Source: Prescottella defluvii (GTDB lineage Bacteria; Actinomycetota; Actinomycetes; Mycobacteriales; Mycobacteriaceae). Taken from it: DNA of 53,910 nt. Of this stretch, positions 8,071 through 16,973 are shown in pieces. The stretch lies in contig NZ_JPOC01000048.1 of assembly GCF_000738775.1 (NCBI RefSeq), forward strand, positions 1-53,910, written 5' to 3'. The position numbers and the translations under genes are program-made. Numbering within the stretch: the stretch's first letter is position 1; each line of letters starts with the position of its first letter. The notes under the pieces were generated by a model. The model was not told the DNA's origin. It saw nothing but the letters and a program-made list of their open reading frames with translations, and ran no database searches.

Positions 8071-9208
8071 TGTTCTTGCCGGATCGGTTGGCGCTCCAGT
8101 CGGTGTAGCCGTAGCGCGGGTTCACCCCCATGAACACCATCTCCACCAGCCCGTGCCCGATCTTGTCGCCCATCCTGACCTTGCACAGCGTCTCGCTCAG
8201 CATGCTGACCTTGCGGATCTCGTTCACATCGGTGATGTCGACGTCGAAGCTGTCGCTGAAGTCCTTGCCGCGGTACATGCCCGACGCGTAGCCGTTGTAC
8301 TCGTCGTAGCCGGCCAGGCCCGGCCAGAAGTCGCACACCGGCTCGACCTCGATGACGTCGGTGGTGCGGTCGGCGCGGTGCACCGTGAAGGTGCCGGACT
8401 TGACGACGCGGAGGTCGTCGCGGAAGTCCAGGTCGTGCTCGACGTCGATGATCGGCAGCGGGTCCTTGCCGGAGTCGATCGGGAACAGCACCTCGCCCTC
8501 GAACTGCCAGCGCTCCCCGGTGTGCGTCTCGCGCTGCGCGAAATGCACCACCTCGTCGTCGAACTGGAAGATGCCCATGTAGTAGAAGACGCCGGCGGGC
8601 ACCTCCGAGGGCTGCATGTTGCCGCCCTCGGGCAGGCTGCCGCCGCCGCCTCCGTGGCGCACACCCCACGAGTGGTCACGGCCGAACCACCAACTGTCGG
8701 GGTCGATCTCGATGCGTTCGCCGTCGATCTCGATCCAGCCGGTGATGGTGCCGTTCTGGTAGAAGCGGCGGGCGTCCTCGCGGACCCGGCCGCGGCTGCG
8801 GTGGAAGGCCGCGGTCTGCTCGTAGACCGGGAAGTCGCCGGTGAAGTCGAGTTGCAGGCTCAGTCCGTGCTCGTTGGACTCGACGGTGGAGCGAACCCTG
8901 CGCAGCGGCTCGACGATCTCGTACGTGTACGGCCCGACGCTCCACGCGTTCAGGGCTCCGGTCTGGGGGTTCAGCTCGGTGGACATCCGGACGACTCGGG
9001 CCTGTTCACCCTTGCGGGTGACCATCGCGTAGGCGTCGAGGACGTTGCGGTTCGGGTACTTCGCCAGACCGGTCATGATGCTGATCTCGCCGGACTTGTC
9101 GAAGCCGTACATCACGATCCGCTCAGTCCAGCGCAGGTCGCTCTGCGAGACGTGGTCGAGGGTGGTGGGGAGCTGGTGGATGAGCAATTCGTCGTGCGGG
9201 GTGATCAT
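8063..9208 (-). CDS. Hypothetical protein, possible AttH/CrtC lipocalin-like fold
   Basis: A 381-residue protein starting at the ATG at 9208; the frame stays open upstream but those residues are intergenic in character. It is rich in beta-strand-type sequence and aromatic residues. The segment SWWFGRDHSWGVRHGGGGGS resembles the core of CrtC/AttH-like (hydroxyneurosporene synthase-type) double-lipocalin proteins, a tentative link made by eye. No signal peptide. It overlaps the downstream phosphotransferase by 8 bp and is divergent from a TetR gene at 9316, the likely regulator. Function unknown. Confidence 0.75.
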   Translation of the reverse strand: MITPHDELLIHQLPTTLDHVSQSDLRWTERIVMYGFDKSGEISIMTGLAKYPNRNVLDAYAMVTRKGEQARVVRMSTELNPQTGALNAWSVGPYTYEIVEPLRRVRSTVESNEHGLSLQLDFTGDFPVYEQTAAFHRSRGRVREDARRFYQNGTITGWIEIDGERIEIDPDSWWFGRDHSWGVRHGGGGGSLPEGGNMQPSEVPAGVFYYMGIFQFDDEVVHFAQRETHTGERWQFEGEVLFPIDSGKDPLPIIDVEHDLDFRDDLRVVKSGTFTVHRADRTTDVIEVEPVCDFWPGLAGYDEYNGYASGMYRGKDFSDSFDVDITDVNEIRKVSMLSETLCKVRMGDKIGHGLVEMVFMGVNPRYGYTDWSANRSGKNND

Positions 9209-9252
9209 CGGGCGTCGTCCTTTCGGTGGATGGCTGGCGGACTTCCCGGAAT

Positions 9253-9294
9253 CTATTACGGAGCGCTCTGCAACGTAATAGTTTCGGTGAAACT
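9253..9294. promoter_or_regulatory. Two overlapping palindromes, probable TetR operator
   Basis: CTATTACG (9253-9260) is the exact reverse complement of CGTAATAG (9274-9281). The next element AGTTTC-GGT-GAAACT (9280-9294) is a second perfect palindrome sharing two bases with the first. Both lie between the divergent starts at 9208 and 9316 and cover the expected -35 region of the TetR promoter, whose -10 is TACTGT at 9302-9307. Autoregulation and control of the 9208 operon are inferred. Confidence 0.55.
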
Positions 9295-9315
9295 CGTCCG
9301 GTACTGTCCGGATGC

Positions 9316-9963
9316 GTGAAGACGAGCAGCGACCGCCGGCCCGGAGTAGTCGGTGTGGGCCGACCGCGGGACCCCCAAGTCGACCGTTCCATCCTCGCTG
9401 CAACCAGGGAAGTACTCGTGGAGACCGGGTACCAGAAGACCACCATCACCGCGATCGCCCGACGCGCGAAGGTCGGCACCTCGGCGATCTACCGCCGCTG
9501 GGCCACGAAGGAATCCATCATCGAGGACGCCGTGTTCGGGATGCAGGACGCCGCGCTGCCCCCCGCTACCACCAAGCTGCGCGACGACCTGTTGGCGTGG
9601 ACCAGGTTGTTCCTCAACCAGATCGCCGAACCCGCCACCCGCGCGGCCATTCCCGGTCTGCTCTCCGCCTACCACCACGACGACGGCGCCTACGAGCGCC
9701 TCGTGCTCAGATCCGAGGATCCGGCCCGCATCGCTCTGACCGAACGCGTGGCCGCGGCCTTCCCCGACCGTTCCACGGCGGAGAACGTCGCGGCGGCGGA
9801 CGCCGCGTTCGACTTGTTGGTCTCCGCCACCATCGTGCGCGGCCTCACCAACGGACTCGCGGGGGCCGACGCGTTCTGTGCCCGCACCGCCGACTCGCTG
9901 GCCCTGCTGGTCACGGCGAAGGCGAATTCATGCACGTGCTCCGGGCGCGTGGCCTACGACTGA
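9316..9963 (+). CDS. TetR-family transcriptional regulator
   Basis: A 215-residue TetR repressor. The N-terminal helix-turn-helix reads ITAIARRAKVGTSAIYRRWA, preceded by GRPRDPQVDRSILAATREVL; a helical ligand-binding C-terminal domain follows. I chose the GTG at 9316, which lies 8 nt after the -10-like TACTGT, consistent with a leaderless or nearly leaderless mRNA. It is divergent from the phosphotransferase operon, with palindromes in the shared promoter. It is similar in its HTH to the TetR at 12787-13377 (shared GRPRDP and IYRRW segments). Ligand unknown. Confidence 0.88.
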   Translation: MKTSSDRRPGVVGVGRPRDPQVDRSILAATREVLVETGYQKTTITAIARRAKVGTSAIYRRWATKESIIEDAVFGMQDAALPPATTKLRDDLLAWTRLFLNQIAEPATRAAIPGLLSAYHHDDGAYERLVLRSEDPARIALTERVAAAFPDRSTAENVAAADAAFDLLVSATIVRGLTNGLAGADAFCARTADSLALLVTAKANSCTCSGRVAYD

Positions 9964-10298
9964 TGCGGCGCGGGCGGCCGTCCCGGCGGAGCCGACGATG
10001 GTTGCGAGTTCATCGCGGGTGAATCCGAGATGACGGGCGGAGCGCATCCAGGTGTAGAGGTCCGATGCCGCGCGATACCCGCCGAGCCGCGTGTAGCAGT
10101 CCGCCAGGTGACGGCACATCGAGTGCGACGTCGCGACGCCTGATGACGGTGAGACGAAGTGCCCGTCGACCATCGCCACCGTGCCTGCGTCGTCGGGAAC
10201 ACCCCTTGAGCACCCACCACAGGATGATCACCCACCACGAGCAGCTCGCGCGCACGGCGCACGTCGTCACGAACTATCTTCGGTCCTTCCCCGGCGGA
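9928..10298 (-). pseudogene. Frameshifted remnant of an unidentified gene
   Basis: Two minus-strand frames with coding-like third-position GC meet near 10195-10197, at a run of three G on the plus strand. The upstream part (about 10298-10200) includes RRARELLVVGDHPVVGAQG and the downstream part VAMVDGHFVSPSSGVATSHS through GFTRDELATIV. Adding one base in the run would join them. The upstream part is in the same frame as, and directly after, the stop codon of the SMP-30 gene. The 3' end overlaps the TetR gene on the other strand. I do not recognise the family. A short intact gene from the GTG at 10179 (83 aa) is an alternative. Confidence 0.45.
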
Positions 10299-11135
10299 TC
10301 ACCGAGAGCGTCGACTCGGTCGGCGACGGGTGAGCCGCAGCACGGCCCCTGATCCGGCTGCGGTGACGAAGAATTCGTCCTCGCCGGGACGTCCGCGGCA
10401 GATGTTGGTGGGCATACTGCCCTCGGGCAACGGGTGACTCGCCTCGACGGTGCCGTCCGGGCCGACGACATCGATCCGGTGGCCGCTGGTGGTCGCGACC
10501 CAGAGGCGATCGGAGCCGTCGACGGCAAACCCGTCCGGACGAGCGGCGTCGAGCGTTCGTATCACGGTTCCACCGACCGGATGATTTTCCACGACATCAT
10601 ATTTCGCGATGTCGGAGCTGACGGTCTCCGTCAAGTAGAGGTGCGTACGGTCGTTGCTGAATCCGATGCCGTTCACGAAGATCGGGCCCTCGATCAGCAT
10701 TTCGCTGTCCCCGCTGTCGACGTCGACGGCCCAGACCCGACCGGGCAGTGCCCGGTCGGGCCGGGAGAAATCGAACTGCTCGCGCGAGTCGGTGACCCAC
10801 AGGCGCCCGTCCGGCCCGAAGACCAGGTCGTTGGGCGCCCCCATCTCCTTCGCCAGGTACTCCACCGTGCCGTCACGGATCACCTGGATCCCCGGTTCGG
10901 CTGTGCTCTGTGCGGCCCAGATCCCACCGTTCTGGGCGACATAGAGTGCGCCGTCGGGGCCGAGTGCGAGCCCGTTCGGGCCACCCCCGACCAGGTGTTC
11001 GACGACAACGGTGCCGTCCCGGTCGAGGACGACGACCGATCCGCGGCTCATCGACACCAGCGCCACCCGGTCGTCGGGGAGATAGACCGGGCCTTCGGTG
11101 AAACCGAGGTCCTCGGCGATCAGTTCGACGTTCAT
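10299..11135 (-). CDS. SMP-30/gluconolactonase-like beta-propeller hydrolase
   Basis: A 278-residue six-bladed beta-propeller of the SMP-30/gluconolactonase/LRE family, which hydrolyses sugar or other lactones using one divalent metal. Seen: the metal-ligand opening LGFTEGPVYLPDD, the repeated blade motifs GPNGLALGPDGALYVA and GAPNDLVFGPDGRLWVTDS, and VNGIGFSNDRTHLYLTE. The ATG at 11135 overlaps the stop of the upstream acyl-CoA ligase by 4 bp, so it is coupled to it. Together they suggest hydrolysis of a lactone and CoA activation of the resulting acid. Substrate unknown. Confidence 0.85.
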   Translation of the reverse strand: MNVELIAEDLGFTEGPVYLPDDRVALVSMSRGSVVVLDRDGTVVVEHLVGGGPNGLALGPDGALYVAQNGGIWAAQSTAEPGIQVIRDGTVEYLAKEMGAPNDLVFGPDGRLWVTDSREQFDFSRPDRALPGRVWAVDVDSGDSEMLIEGPIFVNGIGFSNDRTHLYLTETVSSDIAKYDVVENHPVGGTVIRTLDAARPDGFAVDGSDRLWVATTSGHRIDVVGPDGTVEASHPLPEGSMPTNICRGRPGEDEFFVTAAGSGAVLRLTRRRPSRRSR

Positions 11136-12751
11136 ACCCTCGACTCGACCTGCGCGCGGATGACCTTCCCGGTGGCGTTGCGCGGCAGATCCGCCGTGGT
11201 GATCGTCCAGCGTGTCGGGACCTTGTAGCGGGCCAGTGCCGCACCCGCGAACTCCGCCAGTTCGACCTCGGTGACTGTGCTGCCGTCCCGGGTGACGACG
11301 ACGGCCGCGACCTCCTGGCCCAGATCCTCGTGATCGACCCCGAGCACGACGCACTCACGGATCTCGGGATGAAGGGCGAGCCGGTTCTCGATCTCGGCAG
11401 GGTAGACATTCTCGCCGCCGCGGAGGATCAGATCCGAGCGCCGACTCGACACACTCAGGTACTCGCCGCTCATGGTGCCGAGATCGCCGGTGCGGTACCA
11501 ACCGTCCGGGGCGGTCGCCTGGTCGGTCGCCTCCGGATTGTTCCAGTAGCCGAGCATGATTCCCGGTCCCCGCAGGCAGATCTCCCCCTCGACGCCGTCG
11601 GGGAGCCTGTTGCCGTCGGCATCGCGGACCTCGACCTGCATCGTCACGATGGGGCGCCCGACGGTGCTGGGGTCGGCGAGCAACTCTGCGGGGGAGGCGA
11701 CCGTCGCGGCTGTGGAGGACTCGGTCATGCCGTAGCTGGTGCCGAGCGATCGGCCCGCCTCGGGGAGCCCGGCACGGAGCTTCTCCCGCAGCGCCTCCGA
11801 CGACGGTGCACTGTTCACCGTGACCGTGCGCAACGAGGACAGGTCGTACCGGCCGAGGTCGCCTTCGAGGACCCGCGAGAGCATCGTCGGGACGGCGCCC
11901 CAGTTCGTGACCCGTTCCTGCTCGATCAGGCCGAGAACCGCGTCGGCTTCGAAACGTCCCTGGTGGATCACGGCGGTGTCGCCGACCGCCAGGCGTACGA
12001 CCGCGAGGTTGTGCAGCGCGGCGATGTGGAACAGTGGCGTCGCCAGGAGGAAGCGTCGATCTGTCGGCGCGGCAACGAGTTCGGTGACGACCGCGTCGTT
12101 GAGCAGGTGGAACCAGAGCGCGGTGAGGACGTTGCGGTGCGAGTGTGTCGCACCTTTCGGGCGACCCGTGGTGCCGCTGGTGAACAGGATCAGCGCCGGA
12201 TCGTCCTCGTCGGCAACATGATCGGGTAGGCGATCGGTGGCGTGCGATACGAGGATGGCCGGCAGATCGGTCTCGACCGATACCGTCGGTACACCGCTGT
12301 CGCCGACTCGGTCTGCACGGACGCGGTCGGCGACCAGGACCTTGGGTTCGGTCAGCTCGAGAGCGTGGGTCATCTCCGGCCCGGTCCACAGCGAGTTCAT
12401 GCCGACCGCGACGGCGCCGAGAGAGACGGCGGCCCAGAAGGTGACGATCCACTCCGGGCTGTTGGCCGCACAAATCGCCACGCGGTCGCCGGGGCGGACG
12501 TCGTACTCGGCGCGCAGTGCCGCGGCCAGTGCGGCGACGCGTCGGCGATGCTCGTCGAACGTGAGTCGGCTCTCCCGCGTCACCAGGTAGTCGCGGTCCC
12601 CGAACTTCGCCGACGACTGCAGCAACTCGCCGAGCGAGCGGTGCCGGCGGGTGTAGACGGGAAGCTGCTGCCCCAGCACGTCTTCGATACCGATCTCGAA
12701 CGGTTGTCCGGGAGCGGTGAGTCGGGCGACGATGTCATCGCGGGTTGTCAT
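11132..12751 (-). CDS. AMP-binding acyl-CoA ligase (FadD-like)
   Basis: Adenylate-forming CoA ligase of 539 residues. The P-loop motif is TSGTTGRPKGATHSHRN (about residues 188-204), the hinge GWYRTGDLGTMSGEYLSV (about 415-432) and the C-terminal lysine motif LPRNATGKVIRAQV. The ATG at 12751 has AGGAGCT just upstream. Its stop overlaps the SMP-30 start by 4 bp, and a TetR gene on the same strand ends 35 bp upstream, so TetR, ligase and SMP-30 form one operon. It is distinct from the ligase at 57-1658. Substrate unknown. Confidence 0.9.
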   Translation of the reverse strand: MTTRDDIVARLTAPGQPFEIGIEDVLGQQLPVYTRRHRSLGELLQSSAKFGDRDYLVTRESRLTFDEHRRRVAALAAALRAEYDVRPGDRVAICAANSPEWIVTFWAAVSLGAVAVGMNSLWTGPEMTHALELTEPKVLVADRVRADRVGDSGVPTVSVETDLPAILVSHATDRLPDHVADEDDPALILFTSGTTGRPKGATHSHRNVLTALWFHLLNDAVVTELVAAPTDRRFLLATPLFHIAALHNLAVVRLAVGDTAVIHQGRFEADAVLGLIEQERVTNWGAVPTMLSRVLEGDLGRYDLSSLRTVTVNSAPSSEALREKLRAGLPEAGRSLGTSYGMTESSTAATVASPAELLADPSTVGRPIVTMQVEVRDADGNRLPDGVEGEICLRGPGIMLGYWNNPEATDQATAPDGWYRTGDLGTMSGEYLSVSSRRSDLILRGGENVYPAEIENRLALHPEIRECVVLGVDHEDLGQEVAAVVVTRDGSTVTEVELAEFAGAALARYKVPTRWTITTADLPRNATGKVIRAQVESRV

Positions 12752-12786
12752 CGGTGGAGCTCCTTCCAGAGCGGCCAAACAGGTGA

Positions 12787-13377
12787 TCAGGCGGCGTGCG
12801 CAGCCAGGACGTACAGGGCGTCGGTGAGTGCCTCGACGAAGGCGTCGGCACCCTCGGCGCCGTGCATGAGTCCGTGCATTGTCGTTGCGCCCGAGAGTAA
12901 ATCGAACAGGAACATCGGGTCCGCGCCGGGGGCGATCTCCCCGCGGGCGGCCGCGCCGTCGAGCAGGTCGGAGAACGCCTGACGGACCGGGGCCCCGATG
13001 GCGAGCAGTCGTCGCCGCGCGTCCTCCGAGCGGGAGTCGGCCAGCAGGCCGGGCACGCCTGCGCGTGCGGCCGGCCGTGCGGCGCGTGCCAGGAAGACGC
13101 GCACCCAGGTGGCCAGGTCGGCCCGCAGATCGCCGGTCTCCTCGGGCAGCGGATGCCCGCCGGTGCCGTGCACGGCCTCCTCGATCAGCGCCTCGCGGGA
13201 CGGCCACCGTCGATAGATCGCCGGAGTGTTCACCGCGGACGCCCGGGCGATCGCGGCGATCGTCGTCTGCTGATAGCCGTCCGTCGCCAGCAGGCGCCGG
13301 GTCGCGGCGAGCACGGCTCGATCCTTGCCGGGGTCGCGCGGGCGCCCCGCGCGAGACGTGATTTCAGACTCCACCAT
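12787..13377 (-). CDS. TetR-family transcriptional regulator
   Basis: A 196-residue TetR repressor whose HTH reads IAAIARASAVNTPAIYRRWP after RAGRPRDPGKDRAVLAATRR. The ATG at 13377 is preferred to the longer frame because the family N-terminus begins there. It heads the operon with the acyl-CoA ligase and SMP-30 genes. The palindrome ACCAT-TAG-ATGGT (13373-13385) straddles its own start codon and could be its operator. It is divergent from the serine hydrolase at 13559. The C-terminal segment LLSGATTMHGLMHGAEGADA matches its paralogue at 9316 in style. Confidence 0.88.
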   Translation of the reverse strand: MVESEITSRAGRPRDPGKDRAVLAATRRLLATDGYQQTTIAAIARASAVNTPAIYRRWPSREALIEEAVHGTGGHPLPEETGDLRADLATWVRVFLARAARPAARAGVPGLLADSRSEDARRRLLAIGAPVRQAFSDLLDGAAARGEIAPGADPMFLFDLLSGATTMHGLMHGAEGADAFVEALTDALYVLAAHAA

Positions 13378-13385
13378 TAGATGGT
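13373..13385. promoter_or_regulatory. Palindrome across the TetR start codon
   Basis: ACCAT (13373-13377) and ATGGT (13381-13385) are exact reverse complements with a 3-bp centre, and the first arm contains the complement of the tetR start codon. The position suits autorepression. The arms are short, so chance is not excluded. Confidence 0.35.
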
Positions 13386-13558
13386 AGGCCGTTACGTTAG
13401 TCGGTCGGTCGTTTCGGGCCAACGGACGGATTCGGTCGTTTGACCAGGACGTTTGCGGCCCCACTTATATCGAATGTCTGTTTCGCCTCGCGGCGGCCTC
13501 TTCCGCCCGTAGGCTGCGCCAATCACAATGGTGTGAGGAAGTGGGATCGGAGGTCGCG

Positions 13559-14821
13559 ATGACGATCCAGGTGGAGCGTGGAAGCGGATCGCGCGGGGCG
13601 ATGGGTACTCCCGAACGTGTCCCGGTGCCGGTGCCGGTCGAAGTGCCCGTACGCGCGCAGGCACGCACCGAGATGCTGGTGGACCCGCGGTTCCTACCGC
13701 TCGCCGACCGCTTCTTCTCGATGTACCGCCAGCCCCAGCACGGTGGTGGCGCGCTGGTCGCCTACGTGCACGGCGAGAAGGTGCTCGACATCTGGGCCGG
13801 ATACGCGGATCGGGACCGTCGCTGGAACCGCGACACCGTCTCGCTGTCCTTCTCCACCGGCAAGGGCGTCGCGAGCACGGTCACCCACCGGCTGGCCGAG
13901 CGCGGCATCGTCGACTACGACACCCCCGTGTCCACCTACTGGCCCGAGTTCGGTGCGGCCGGCAAGCAGGCCATCACGATCCGGGACGTCCTGACCCACC
14001 GCGCCGGCCTGCACAAGGTCCGCGGACTGGTACCCGGCCGAACCGGACTGCTCGACTACGGCACCGTCATCGAGGCGCTCGCCGCGGCGGCACCGGATCC
14101 GCGTCGTCTGCGCGGGCCGGGCTACCACGCCGTCACGTTCGGCTGGCTGATCGCCGAGACGGTCTCGCGGGCCACCGGCAAGCCCTTCGTCGACATCGTC
14201 CGGGAGGAGATCGCCGAACCCCTCGGGCTCGACGAGTACTGGTACCGGGTGCCGCAGGACCAGAAGCCGCGGATCGCGAAGTTGTTCCCGCACATCAACC
14301 CGGGCGGACTGGACTGGCAGGTCACGGCGTCGGTCCTGTCGCGGGTGGGCCCGCTGCGCGGGCTCGCGGAGGCCGCGATGCCGGACGGTTTCGACGAACT
14401 CGTGCGGAACCCGGCGGTGCACGACGCCGTCATGCCCGGATGGAACGGCGTGTTCAGTGCCCGCTCCCTCGCACGGATGTACGCGGCCCTCGCCAACGGT
14501 GGCGTCATCGACGGCACCCGGTTCCTCGAACCCGAGACCCTCGAGCAGATGGGGACCGTGCAGACCCGGGACCGCGACTACGTGCTCGGCGTCAAGCTCG
14601 GCTGGCGGCTCGGCTATCACCCCCCGATCCTGGCCAGTCGCACGCAGCCGACCCGCGGCCTCGGGCATTACGGGGTGGGCGGATCGGGCGCGTACGCGGA
14701 CCCCGAAACGGGCCTGGCCCTGGCATTCGTCACCAACAGACTCGGCAACGCGGTCTCCGCCCTCGGGGATCTGCGACTGGCCAAGCTGGGCGCCGAAGCG
14801 CAGGCGATCATGCGCTCCTGA
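13559..14821 (+). CDS. Class C beta-lactamase-like serine hydrolase/esterase
   Basis: A 420-residue protein of the beta-lactamase/EstB family (PF00144). The nucleophile motif SxxK is in [13 protein letters not shown], and the second-motif region is [16 protein letters not shown]. The KTG-like region near the C-terminus reads [16 protein letters not shown]. No signal peptide, so probably a cytoplasmic esterase or lipase (LipL/LipE-like in mycobacteria) rather than a resistance enzyme. GGAGG sits about 8 nt before the ATG at 13559; an earlier in-frame ATG at 13541 is less well placed. The N-terminus has a proline-valine repeat ([11 protein letters not shown]). Dodecin follows 13 bp downstream. 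Confidence 0.88.
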   Translation: MTIQVERGSGSRGAMGTPERVPVPVPVEVPVRAQARTEMLVDPRFLPLADRFFSMYRQPQHGGGALVAYVHGEKVLDIWAGYADRDRRWNRDTVSLSFSTGKGVASTVTHRLAERGIVDYDTPVSTYWPEFGAAGKQAITIRDVLTHRAGLHKVRGLVPGRTGLLDYGTVIEALAAAAPDPRRLRGPGYHAVTFGWLIAETVSRATGKPFVDIVREEIAEPLGLDEYWYRVPQDQKPRIAKLFPHINPGGLDWQVTASVLSRVGPLRGLAEAAMPDGFDELVRNPAVHDAVMPGWNGVFSARSLARMYAALANGGVIDGTRFLEPETLEQMGTVQTRDRDYVLGVKLGWRLGYHPPILASRTQPTRGLGHYGVGGSGAYADPETGLALAFVTNRLGNAVSALGDLRLAKLGAEAQAIMRS

Positions 14822-14834
14822 AGGAGGACTGGCG

Positions 14835-15041
14835 ATGAGCAACCACGTCTACCGGGTCATCGAGATCGTCGGATCGTCACCCGACGGCGTCGACGCCGCG
14901 ATCGCGAACGCCGTCGGACGCGCGAACGAGACGATGCGCAATCTCGAGTGGTTCGAAGTCGTCGAGACCCGCGGTCACATCGAGGACGGCGCCGTCGCGC
15001 ACACTCAGGTGACGCTGAAGGTCGGCTTCCGGCTGGAGTGA
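14835..15041 (+). CDS. Dodecin family flavin-binding protein
   Basis: A 68-residue dodecin, which assembles into a hollow dodecamer that stores flavin or CoA-type ligands. Seen: [20 protein letters not shown], the WFEVVETRG segment carrying the flavin-stacking Trp region, and the C-terminal strand [12 protein letters not shown]. The length matches the family. A strong AAGGAGG lies 7 nt before the ATG, and only 13 bp separate it from the serine hydrolase stop, so they are probably co-transcribed. Flavin storage next to an FAD/FMN-rich gene region is plausible but unproven. Confidence 0.93.
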   Translation: MSNHVYRVIEIVGSSPDGVDAAIANAVGRANETMRNLEWFEVVETRGHIEDGAVAHTQVTLKVGFRLE

Positions 15042-15111
15042 GCCGACCCGCGTCCGGGCGCGTCCGCTCGATTTCCGGTACAACGGAACCTCGACCCAAA
15101 CTGAAACACGT

Positions 15112-15171
15112 TATAGTCTTGGGTCGAGATCGAGAGATTTCGGTCCGGGCACTCACAGGTAGGGAAGAACT
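15112..15171 (+). promoter_or_regulatory. Promoter upstream of the FprB-type gene
   Basis: TATAGT at 15112-15117 is a good -10 element, and TCGACC near 15091 is a possible -35. AGGGAAG near 15161-15167 is the ribosome binding site for the GTG at 15172, leaving a leader of about 50 nt. Confidence 0.45.
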
Positions 15172-16863
15172 GTGGCTTATGTGATTACGCAGGCATGCTG
15201 CAACGACGCATCATGCGTGGACGTCTGTCCCGTCAACTGCATTCATCCGACTCCGGACGAGCCGGAGTTCGCCACGACGGAGATGCTCTACATCGATCCG
15301 CAGACATGCATCGACTGCGGTGCATGTGTCGACGAGTGCCCCGTCGACGCGATCTTCGGTGAGAACGAACTCAGCGAGGCGCACTCCCTGTACCCGGAGA
15401 TCAATGCCGCGTACTTCGAGAAGCACCCCATCGGGCCGGACTGGCCGGAACTGGCCCAGCCCAAGCCGCTCGATCCCGCGCTGGGGACACTGCGTGTCGC
15501 GATCGTCGGTTCCGGACCTGCAGCCTGCTACGCCGCGATCGAACTCACCGCTCGCCCGCGCGTCGAGGTCGACATGTTCGACCGCCTGCCCACCCCGTAC
15601 GGACTCGTCCGCGCCGGCGTCGCGCCCGACCATCCGGGTACCAAGGGTGTCGCGGACGTGTTCCGGTCGGCGATGAGCAAGCGGTCCGTGCAGTGCCACT
15701 TCAACGTCGAGGTCGGACAGCACGTCAGCCACGACGAGCTCCTCGCGCACCACCACGCCGTCATCTACGCGGTGGGCGCGGCCAGCGACCGTCGACTCGG
15801 GGTCCCCGGCGAGGACCTGCCCGGTTCCCACGCCGCCACCGAGTTCGTCGCCTGGTACAACGGTCACCCCGACTACGCGAACCACGACTTCGATCTGTCG
15901 GCCGAGCGCGCAGTCATCATCGGCAACGGCAACGTCGCGCTCGACGTCGCCCGCATCCTCGTCACCGATCCCGACGAGCTGGCCAAGACCGACATGGCCG
16001 AGCATGCCGTGGAGGCGCTGCGCCACAGCAACATCCGTGAGGTCGTCATCGTCGGCCGTCGCGGGCCAGCGCAGGCCGCGTACACCAATCCCGAGCTGAT
16101 CGCGTTGGGCCAGATGGCCGACGTCGACATCGTCGTGGACCCGGACGAGGCGATCCTCGACGCGGCCAGCCGGGCTTGGGTCGACGGACCGGACTCCGAG
16201 CCGTCCGAGAAGCTGAAGGTCCGTCAGGTGGAGGAGTTCGCGAAGCGGACCACCACCGACGGCCGCAAGCGGATCGTGTTGCGGTACCTCGCCTCTCCGG
16301 TTGAGATCAGTGGCGACGGCCGCGTCGAGGAACTGCGCCTGGTCCGCAACGAACTGGTCGCCGACGAGTCCGGCAAGCTCGGTGCCCACGCCACCGATCG
16401 CACCGAGACGCTCTCCACCGGGCTGGTGCTGCGGTCCATCGGCTACAAGGGCCTGCCCATCGCCGACCTGCCGTTCGACGAACGTCGTGGCGTCGTCCCC
16501 AACGAGAACGGCCGGGTCGTCGACCCCGAGACCGGTTCCCCGGTGAGCGGTGTCTATGTCGCCGGCTGGATCAAGCGCGGGCCCACCGGCGTCATCGGCA
16601 CCAACAAGCATTGTTCCGCGGCCACCGTGGACATGCTGCTGTCGGACTTCTCGGCCGGACTGCTCGCTCAGCCCACCGACGAGCGTGAGCACCTCGGGGA
16701 ACTGATCGGCGAGCGGCAGCCCGACGCCATCGACTTCCAGGGCTGGCAGCGCATCGACAAGAAGGAGCGCGCACTCGGCGCGGAGAGCGGACGTTCCCGC
16801 ACCAAGATCGTCGATCTGGTCGCAATGCTCGATGCCGCTCGCGGCGAGGGCGCGGCCGGCTGA
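15172..16863 (+). CDS. fprB: Ferredoxin/ferredoxin-NADP reductase fusion (FprB-like)
   Basis: A 563-residue fusion passing electrons between NADPH and ferredoxin partners such as P450 or desaturase systems. The N-terminus (1-80) is a 7Fe/8Fe ferredoxin with cysteine clusters CCNDASCVDVCPVNC and CIDCGACVDECP. The remainder is an adrenodoxin-reductase-type flavoprotein: FAD motif VAIVGSGPAACYAAIEL and NADP motif AVIIGNGNVALDVARIL, ending with the GWIKRGPTGVIGTNK signature. The GTG at 15172 fits the ferredoxin start MAYVITQ. This is the FprB architecture of mycobacteria and relatives. It appears monocistronic, with a terminator-like hairpin after the stop. Confidence 0.95.
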   Translation: MAYVITQACCNDASCVDVCPVNCIHPTPDEPEFATTEMLYIDPQTCIDCGACVDECPVDAIFGENELSEAHSLYPEINAAYFEKHPIGPDWPELAQPKPLDPALGTLRVAIVGSGPAACYAAIELTARPRVEVDMFDRLPTPYGLVRAGVAPDHPGTKGVADVFRSAMSKRSVQCHFNVEVGQHVSHDELLAHHHAVIYAVGAASDRRLGVPGEDLPGSHAATEFVAWYNGHPDYANHDFDLSAERAVIIGNGNVALDVARILVTDPDELAKTDMAEHAVEALRHSNIREVVIVGRRGPAQAAYTNPELIALGQMADVDIVVDPDEAILDAASRAWVDGPDSEPSEKLKVRQVEEFAKRTTTDGRKRIVLRYLASPVEISGDGRVEELRLVRNELVADESGKLGAHATDRTETLSTGLVLRSIGYKGLPIADLPFDERRGVVPNENGRVVDPETGSPVSGVYVAGWIKRGPTGVIGTNKHCSAATVDMLLSDFSAGLLAQPTDEREHLGELIGERQPDAIDFQGWQRIDKKERALGAESGRSRTKIVDLVAMLDAARGEGAAG

Positions 16864-16881
16864 CAGCGGGTCGGTGTTGTC

Positions 16882-16926
16882 GGCGAACGCCCGATATGTC
16901 TAAATGAGATGTATCGGGCGTCCGCC
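16882..16926. terminator. 15-bp stem-loop after fprB
   Basis: Positions 16882-16896 and 16912-16926 are reverse complements with one mismatch, around a 15-nt AT-rich loop. The inner 9 bp (CGCCCGATA/TATCGGGCG) are perfect. It starts 19 bp after the fprB stop, so it probably ends that transcript; it also sits in the promoter region of the next gene and could act as an operator. Confidence 0.45.
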
Positions 16927-16973
16927 GATCGCGGTGGCGCCCGCACGGTGTCGTCGAACGAGGGGATGGGCGC

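Noticed and set aside
13559-14821. Beta-lactam resistance enzyme
   Set aside because: No signal peptide, and the sequence style is that of EstB/LipL-type esterases.
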